The position numbers and the translations under genes are program-made. From contig CABUBZ010000089.1 in assembly GCA_902489945.1 (NCBI GenBank), forward strand, positions 1 to 7,084: a stretch of DNA of 7,084 nt, in the 5' to 3' direction. The notes under the pieces are model-generated. The model had not been told where the DNA came from. It saw nothing but the letters and a program-made list of their open reading frames with translations, and did no database searches. Numbering within the stretch: the stretch's first letter is position 1; each line of letters starts with the position of its first letter. This document shows positions 1 through 4,612 of this stretch, piece by piece. Source of the stretch: an uncultured Collinsella sp. (lineage in GTDB: Bacteria > Actinomycetota > Coriobacteriia > Coriobacteriales > Coriobacteriaceae).

Positions 1-26
1 AGCCCGTGGGTTATACCCTAAGAGCA

Positions 27-49
27 AACCACCCTTTTTAAGGGTGGTT
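27..49 (+). terminator. Terminator-like hairpin upstream of acpS
   Basis: A perfect 10-bp stem (27-36 with 40-49, arm aaccaccctt) closes on a 3-base T loop. It is followed by a loose T-rich tail (tgatttt, then gggttttgt) rather than a clean T run. It most likely ends transcription of a gene that lies before this window and so insulates the acpS operon. The tail is weak for a textbook intrinsic terminator, so a structural or attenuator role is possible. Confidence 0.5.
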
Positions 50-64
50 CTGATTTTGCGGGTT

Positions 65-94
65 TTGTCTCACATAGTAGCTGTGTTTTATAAC
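65..94 (+). promoter_or_regulatory. Candidate distal sigma-70-like promoter
   Basis: A TTGTCT -35-like element (65-70) is followed after 18 bases by TATAAC (89-94), which matches the -10 consensus at five of six positions. It lies downstream of the hairpin at 27-49 and points toward acpS. The -35 match is only partial. It may act in tandem with the nearer candidate at 101-130 or be a chance match. Confidence 0.35.
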
Positions 95-100
95 CCTCGT

Positions 101-130
101 TTGTCGCATCTTCTGTGAACGGGCTACAAT
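101..130 (+). promoter_or_regulatory. Candidate proximal promoter of the acpS operon
   Basis: TTGTCG (101-106) and TACAAT (125-130, five of six to consensus) are 18 bases apart. Transcription would start near 136-138 and leave a short leader of roughly 20-25 bases before the acpS start at 160. It is the closest good -10 element to the first gene. No comparable promoter is needed inside the operon, because the later genes touch or overlap. Confidence 0.5.
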
Positions 131-149
131 AACTTAGTCTGTGCGATAT

Positions 150-154
150 GGAGG
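150..154 (+). promoter_or_regulatory. Ribosome binding site that fixes the acpS start
   Basis: GGAGG lies 5 bases before the ATG at 160. An in-frame ATG at 148 overlaps this Shine-Dalgarno sequence and has no good one of its own, so the start at 160 is preferred. The resulting protein begins MAEAGIGVDIVEISR, as expected for AcpS. Confidence 0.8.
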
Positions 155-159
155 TGAAC

Positions 160-699
160 ATGGCTGAAGCTGGTATCGGCGTTGATATCGTCGAGATTTC
201 CCGCATGAAATCAATTCTTGAAAAGACGCCGTCGTTTGCTCGGCGTGTGTTTACCGAAGAAGAGCGTGCGTATTGCGATGCATCATCGCGTCCCGCTGCT
301 CACTATGCGAGTCGCTTTGCTTCGCGCGAGGCGGTGCTTAAAGCTCTCGGCACGGGTTTTAGTCAAGGCGTGGGTCGCAAGGATGTTTCGGTAACGCGTG
401 ATAAACTCGGCAAACCGAAGGCGCTGCTTTCGGGCCGTGCTCTCGAGATCGCTCAAGAACTGGGTGTTGTTGAGGTCGCTCTTTCCATTACGCTTACGGG
501 AGACTTGGCCGTTGCGAATGCCATCGCGATTACCGAAGATGCTCGACCTAAGCCAAAAGATGAAAAACTGAGCACCAAGAAACGCGTTGCGCAGACATTT
601 AAAGAGGCTCGCTCTGTTTTAGATGAGCTTGAGCAGCTGCAGAATTCAGCATTGACGGAGCACCTGGGCGATGCTTCGCAAGATACGCTAGGAGCATAG
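160..699 (+). CDS. acpS: Holo-[acyl-carrier-protein] synthase (AcpS)
   Basis: AcpS transfers 4'-phosphopantetheine from coenzyme A to a serine of apo-ACP, switching on fatty acid synthesis in the cytoplasm. The 179-residue product shows the family's N-terminal GIGVDIVEISR with the Mg-binding Asp at 9, and the second signature RFASREAVLKALGTG with Glu57 and Lys61 matching B. subtilis Glu58 and Lys62. Two things are odd. The C-terminal strand reads LSITLTGDLAVA where B. subtilis has VSITHTKEYAAA, so the conserved His is Leu112. Beyond about residue 125 there is a charged, partly helical tail of some 55 residues, while typical AcpS proteins are about 120-130 residues. The start at 160 is chosen because of GGAGG at 150-154. 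The stop codon directly abuts the next start. Family assignment is firm; normal catalytic behaviour is inferred. Confidence 0.93.
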   Translation: MAEAGIGVDIVEISRMKSILEKTPSFARRVFTEEERAYCDASSRPAAHYASRFASREAVLKALGTGFSQGVGRKDVSVTRDKLGKPKALLSGRALEIAQELGVVEVALSITLTGDLAVANAIAITEDARPKPKDEKLSTKKRVAQTFKEARSVLDELEQLQNSALTEHLGDASQDTLGA

Positions 700-2316
700 A
701 TGAAACCGGTTTTGAGTACCGAAGAAGTCGTTCGTCTCGAGGATATCATCGAACGAGAAGGGACTTCGAAGGCCGAGCTTATGGAGCTGGCGGGTGAGTT
801 TGCCGCCAACGAGGTCTTGAAGCTCAATCCCGATCGGGTTCTCGTTCTGGTCGGTTTTGGTAATAATGGCGGCGACGGTTGGGTTGCCGCCGATATCCTG
901 AGCCATAAGGGTGTGGACGTGGATATCGTTTCTCCGGTTGAGCCGGATGAGATTCCTGCTGCTCTGGCACGTCATGTTGCTCGTCGTACGGCCGGCCGCG
1001 ATGTGCACGTTTGCGTCGGCCCCTCGCGTGATGAACTCGAGGTTTTGATCGATAAGGCCGATGTTGTTGTCGATGCCATTTTTGGTACCGGTTTCCACGG
1101 GAATCTGCGTGCGCCGTTCTCCATTTGGATTCCTACGGTCAATGAATGCGCCGATTGTGTCGTATCCATTGATGTCCCCTCGGGCCTGAATGCCGAGACG
1201 GGCGTTGTTGATGACGACTGCATTCGTGCCGAGCATACGGTGACGATGATTGCGCCCAAGATTGGTCTGTATAGCGCTGATGGCCCTGAGTATGCTGGCG
1301 ATTTGATCTGCGGCAATCTTTACGACCGTCTTGACGAGGTCATCGATGATGTCGACCACGCCGCCGAGATTGTCGAGCCCGGTGACTTAGTTGATTACTT
1401 TGCTCCACTACCTACGAATATCGATAAGTATTCCCGTGGCTCTGTGCTTATTGTCGCCGGATCTGCGCAATATCCTGGTGCTGCCATTATGGCGGCCAAG
1501 TCTGCAGCTCGCGCGGGTGCTGGTTACGTGGCAGTCGCGGCTCCTGACGCCTGCGCCAATCTTATTCGCATGGCACTTCCTTCGATTCCCGTCTTTGCTA
1601 TTCCGTCTGATTCCCGCGGCTCCTTTGGCGCCGCTGCGCGCATGACGGTGTGCGAGATTGCAAAGAAGTACAGCTGTGTACTGTGCGGTCCCGGTATGAC
1701 GACATCTGCCGGCGCTATGCAGGTGGTTTCGGGCTTGCTCGAGCTTGATGTGCCGCTTATCTTGGACGCCGATGCACTCAACTGCCTTGCTAAGATTGCC
1801 ATTGACGGTATTGATAGTAATCCCGAGATGTATCGTCGCGAGCAGCCGTTGGTTATGACGCCGCACTATCGTGAGCTTTCGCGTCTGGTTGCCGGCGACG
1901 AGGTGAACGACCTTGGTACCGCGATTGCGGCCGCGCAGAAGGTTGTCTGGGCTGCAGGCTCCGACAATCTGGTGGTCATTGCCAAGGGGCCGACGACGGC
2001 TATCTGTGGCGTTGAGCGTGTGCTGCTGCCGCTCTCGGGTCCGGCTTCTCTGGCAACTGCCGGTTCGGGTGATGTTCTCGCGGGTATTTTGGCCGGCACG
2101 CTTGCCACCATGCGCGACGAGATGGATCGTTGGGAGCTGCTGTATTCGTACGCCGTCGCACTTCACAGCTACGCCGGTTTTGCCGCGGCGACGGAGTATG
2201 GTGAGAAGAGCGTTATCGCGACCGATCTTATCGACTTGATCGGTCCTGCCATGGAACTGGCGGCAAAGGATGCGCTCGAAGATCTGGGAATCATGGACGA
2301 AGGGTCGGATGACTAA
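700..2316 (+). CDS. nnr: Bifunctional NAD(P)H-hydrate epimerase / ADP-dependent (S)-NAD(P)H-hydrate dehydratase
   Basis: This 538-residue enzyme repairs NADH and NADPH that have become hydrated. The N-terminal YjeF_N domain (about 1-225) interconverts the R and S hydrates. It carries GFGNNGGDGWVAA (52-64), DAIFGTG (125-131) and SIDVPSGL (156-163). The C-terminal ribokinase-like domain (about 240-525) dehydrates the S form using ADP. It carries SRGSVLIVAGS with YPGAA (258-262), CGPG (329-332), LDADALN (355-361), the TPH..E motif (387-392) and ATAGSGDVLAGILAG (452-466), with catalytic Asp458. Length and domain order match the fused enzymes of many bacteria, such as E. coli Nnr. The common TPHPGE reads TPHYRE here, though the Glu is kept. 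An AGGAG at 690-694 lies inside the end of acpS, 5 bases before the start, so translation is probably coupled. Assignment is secure from both domains. Confidence 0.94.
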   Translation: MKPVLSTEEVVRLEDIIEREGTSKAELMELAGEFAANEVLKLNPDRVLVLVGFGNNGGDGWVAADILSHKGVDVDIVSPVEPDEIPAALARHVARRTAGRDVHVCVGPSRDELEVLIDKADVVVDAIFGTGFHGNLRAPFSIWIPTVNECADCVVSIDVPSGLNAETGVVDDDCIRAEHTVTMIAPKIGLYSADGPEYAGDLICGNLYDRLDEVIDDVDHAAEIVEPGDLVDYFAPLPTNIDKYSRGSVLIVAGSAQYPGAAIMAAKSAARAGAGYVAVAAPDACANLIRMALPSIPVFAIPSDSRGSFGAAARMTVCEIAKKYSCVLCGPGMTTSAGAMQVVSGLLELDVPLILDADALNCLAKIAIDGIDSNPEMYRREQPLVMTPHYRELSRLVAGDEVNDLGTAIAAAQKVVWAAGSDNLVVIAKGPTTAICGVERVLLPLSGPASLATAGSGDVLAGILAGTLATMRDEMDRWELLYSYAVALHSYAGFAAATEYGEKSVIATDLIDLIGPAMELAAKDALEDLGIMDEGSDD

Positions 2317-2318
2317 TC

Positions 2319-3464
2319 ATGAATAAAGCCGATTTGACGCGCTGGTCCTGGGTCGAGATCGACCGCGGGGCGCTCCGTCGCAACACGAGGGCCTATAAGA
2401 ACTTGCTGAATCCACGTCAGCGCCTGTGCTGCGTGGTCAAGGCCGATGCTTATGGTCATGGAGCTGTTGAGTGCGCCAAGATCATGTATTCGGCCGGTGC
2501 CGACATGTTTGCCGTGGCGACGGTTAACGAGGGCGTTGAGCTCCGACAGGGCGGGATAACGAAACCCATCCTCATCCTAAGCGAGCCGCCTATCGAGGCC
2601 ATTCCGACGTTGCTCGAGTTTGATATCATGCCCTCGGTCTATACGTCTGACTTTGCTCTTGCGTATGGCGAATGTGCCGTCGCGGCGGGCAAGGTGGGCA
2701 AGTATCATCTCGCCATCGAGACGGGCATGAACCGCATCGGCGTACATTACACGCAGGTTCTCGACTTTGTCCGCGGTATTGATTTCCATCGCGGTATTCA
2801 GTGCGACGGCGTATTTACGCACTTTGCCACGGCCGATGAACCTTCGGGCTGGGACTACAAGCTGCAGTGCCAGCGCTTTACCGAGGCCGTTCAGGCCATT
2901 AAGGATGCGGGTTTTGAGTGCGGTATCGTGCATTGCGCCAACACGCCGTCCTCGATGCTCGACCCCTCGATGCATTTTGATATGATTCGCGCCGGCGTTG
3001 GCTTGTATGGCATGCAGCCGTGCGAGCTGAGTAGCCGTGTGATGCAGCTCGATCCCGTTATGAGCGTTCATGCGCGCGTGACGCGCGTGGCGCACCCTGC
3101 GATGGGCGAGGGCGTGGGCTACGGTTTTACCTACCGCGTACCGCGTACGCGCGTTCAGATCTGCACGCTGCCGATCGGTTATGCCGACGGCCTATCGCGT
3201 ACGCTTTCCAATCGTATGGATGTGCTGTATCGCGGCGAGCGCGTGCGTCAGGTTGGCAATATCTGCATGGATCAGTTTATGGTCGCCATTCAGTCCAACC
3301 CGGCACACGAGATTCCCGAGGCCGAGTATGGTGACGAGATGATTATTGTCGGCCGCGATGGCGATGCCGAGATCACTATGGACGAGATGGCCCGACTGCG
3401 CGGAACGATTAACTACGAGGTCGCCTGCGGCTTTGGCATGCGTCTCGACAAGGTCTACGTGTAG
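2319..3464 (+). CDS. alr: Alanine racemase
   Basis: Alr interconverts L- and D-alanine with pyridoxal phosphate (PLP), supplying D-Ala for peptidoglycan. The 381-residue protein has the PLP-binding motif VVKADAYGHGA with Lys41 and Tyr45, the second catalytic Tyr268 in GVGYGFTY, Arg139 in ETGMNRIG, His168 in THFATAD, Arg224 in MIRAGVGLYG (the Arg facing the pyridine nitrogen), Asp318 in ICMDQFMV and Tyr366 in TINYEVACG. Fold-type III barrel and C-terminal beta domain are both complete. One unusual point is that the Lys of the usual HLKxDTGMxRxG motif, carbamylated in the Geobacillus enzyme, is Ala132 here. The start lies 2 bases after the previous stop. No good Shine-Dalgarno sits at normal distance (only AAGGG near 2300-2304), so translation probably depends on coupling. 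Its place next to the NAD(P)H-hydrate enzyme and before tsaE is common in Actinobacteria. Confidence 0.97.
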   Translation: MNKADLTRWSWVEIDRGALRRNTRAYKNLLNPRQRLCCVVKADAYGHGAVECAKIMYSAGADMFAVATVNEGVELRQGGITKPILILSEPPIEAIPTLLEFDIMPSVYTSDFALAYGECAVAAGKVGKYHLAIETGMNRIGVHYTQVLDFVRGIDFHRGIQCDGVFTHFATADEPSGWDYKLQCQRFTEAVQAIKDAGFECGIVHCANTPSSMLDPSMHFDMIRAGVGLYGMQPCELSSRVMQLDPVMSVHARVTRVAHPAMGEGVGYGFTYRVPRTRVQICTLPIGYADGLSRTLSNRMDVLYRGERVRQVGNICMDQFMVAIQSNPAHEIPEAEYGDEMIIVGRDGDAEITMDEMARLRGTINYEVACGFGMRLDKVYV

Positions 3465-3472
3465 GAGCCGCT

Positions 3473-4093
3473 ATGGGCGTCATGCACATCCCCGGCCATA
3501 CCCATCAGGCGCCACGTGAGGTCGCACTCGAGGAGATTGAGGCTGTTTTAGGCGACTGCCATCTCTGCCAGCTCTATCAGTCGCGCCATAACATCGTGTT
3601 TGGCGTGGGAAACCCCCGCGCTCGCGTCATGTTTATTGGTGAAGCACCGGGTCGCAACGAGGATCTGCAGGGCGAACCCTTTGTGGGGGCGGCGGGTGAA
3701 GACCTCAACGGCATTTTGTCCCTGGCAGGTCTTAAGCGCGAGGACGTCTATATCGCCAACGTGCTTAAGTGCCGCCCGCCGGGAAACCGCAATCCGCGTC
3801 CCGAGGAAGTGCTGGCTTGCTCACCGTTTTTGCGCGAGCAGATTCGAAGCATCTGGCCCGATATCATCGTGACGCTCGGTAACCCCGCAACGCACTTTGT
3901 GCTCAAGACCGAGATCGGCATTACCAAGCTGCGCGGCAGGTTCCATCAGATGGGCCACTTTGTGGTGATGCCGACGTTTCATCCCGCGGCAGCGCTGCGC
4001 AATCCGGCGTGGCAAGAGTTGCTGGAGGAAGACTTTAAGATGCTGGGCGACTATCTGGAGCGGCACCCCGCGCCAGAGGGTGCCTCGGAATAA
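3473..4093 (+). CDS. udg: Family 4 (thermostable-type) uracil-DNA glycosylase with Fe-S cluster
   Basis: Family-4 UDGs remove uracil from DNA that arises by cytosine deamination or dUTP incorporation, starting base excision repair. The 206-residue protein shows FIGEAPGRNED (54-64) followed by GEPFVGAAG (67-75), and the second active-site motif TFHPAAALRNP (168-178) with His170. Four cysteines are spaced as expected for the [4Fe-4S] cluster: C29 and C32 (CHLC), C100 (VLKCRPPGNRNPRP) and C116. These features separate it from family-1 Ung and from the related family 5. The start has AGGAG at 3463-3467, overlapping the alr stop, 5 bases upstream; Met4 at 3482 is a less likely alternative. A short His-rich N-terminus precedes the domain. 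Its position between alr and tsaE breaks the usual actinobacterial order and suggests it was inserted there or retained by lineage. Confidence 0.95.
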   Translation: MGVMHIPGHTHQAPREVALEEIEAVLGDCHLCQLYQSRHNIVFGVGNPRARVMFIGEAPGRNEDLQGEPFVGAAGEDLNGILSLAGLKREDVYIANVLKCRPPGNRNPRPEEVLACSPFLREQIRSIWPDIIVTLGNPATHFVLKTEIGITKLRGRFHQMGHFVVMPTFHPAAALRNPAWQELLEEDFKMLGDYLERHPAPEGASE

Positions 4094-4105
4094 TAAGGAG
4101 CGTAT

Positions 4106-4612
4106 ATGTCCCTGGAGCGCCTGGGGGTAGGTACCTATAGAACGGCCCGTACTGCCGATACGGAGCATTTTGGCGAGCTGGTCGCACCGTGTCTAGAAGA
4201 TGGCGATGTGCTGATCTTGACCGGCGGCCTCGGGGTGGGCAAAACCCACTTTACCAAGGGCGTTTCGCGCGCTCTGGGCGATGAGCATATGGTCACAAGC
4301 CCTACGTTCGCACTCATGGCCGTTCATGACCAAGGGCGTATTCCGCTGTTCCATTTTGATCTGTACCGCCTGGAGCATGCCTACGAGCTTGAGGATACGG
4401 GCATTTTTGACGTGCTGGGCTATGAGGGTGTTTGCCTGCTGGAATGGGGCGAGCAGTTTCAGGATGAACTGACAGATGAGTATCTTTCGGTGACGCTTAA
4501 GCGCGATGAGGACGACAGCGACGTGCGAACGATAACGCTCGAAGCACACGGCGAGCGCGCGGATGAGCTTTCCCATTTGATAGATAAGGCTGTACAAGAT
4601 GAGCTTGCATAA
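4106..4612 (+). CDS. tsaE: tRNA t6A biosynthesis ATPase TsaE
   Basis: TsaE is the small P-loop ATPase that binds the TsaB-TsaD pair and resets it during threonylcarbamoylation of A37 in ANN-decoding tRNAs. The 168-residue product has the Walker A loop GGLGVGKTHFTKG (40-52, Lys46 and Thr47), the switch-like TSPTFAL (64-70), the HFDLYRL motif (83-89) and LLEWGEQF (111-118). Length fits the family, about 150-170. The Walker A loop differs from the common GDLGAGKTT: Asp is Gly and the residue after Lys-Thr is His. The start is supported by AAGGAG at 4095-4100, 5 bases upstream. Its last 14 bases overlap the start of the fusion gene, so TsaE and its partner domains should be made together. Confidence 0.95.
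   Translation: MSLERLGVGTYRTARTADTEHFGELVAPCLEDGDVLILTGGLGVGKTHFTKGVSRALGDEHMVTSPTFALMAVHDQGRIPLFHFDLYRLEHAYELEDTGIFDVLGYEGVCLLEWGEQFQDELTDEYLSVTLKRDEDDSDVRTITLEAHGERADELSHLIDKAVQDELA

Noticed and set aside
36..66. Resemblance of aagggtggttctg...gcggg to the T-box sequence of amino-acid-sensing leaders.
   Set aside because: The conserved run is broken after AGGGTGG, no terminator with T run follows, the upstream specifier stems are not visible, and acpS is not a usual T-box target.
18..206. Small - strand open frame across the promoter and start of acpS.
   Set aside because: It overlaps the hairpin, promoter candidates and acpS coding sequence, and has no recognisable similarity or ribosome site that I could support.
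2220..2245. An 8-bp inverted repeat (gaccgatc / gatcggtc) with a 10-base loop near the end of the NAD(P)H-hydrate gene.
   Set aside because: It lies inside well-formed coding sequence, has no T run, and the genes around it are tightly coupled. Chance is the simplest reading.
3065..3160. Repeated gcgcgtg and accgcgt strings in alr.
   Set aside because: They encode ordinary Arg-Val and Arg-Thr codons within conserved Alr sequence and are too short and irregular for a functional repeat.
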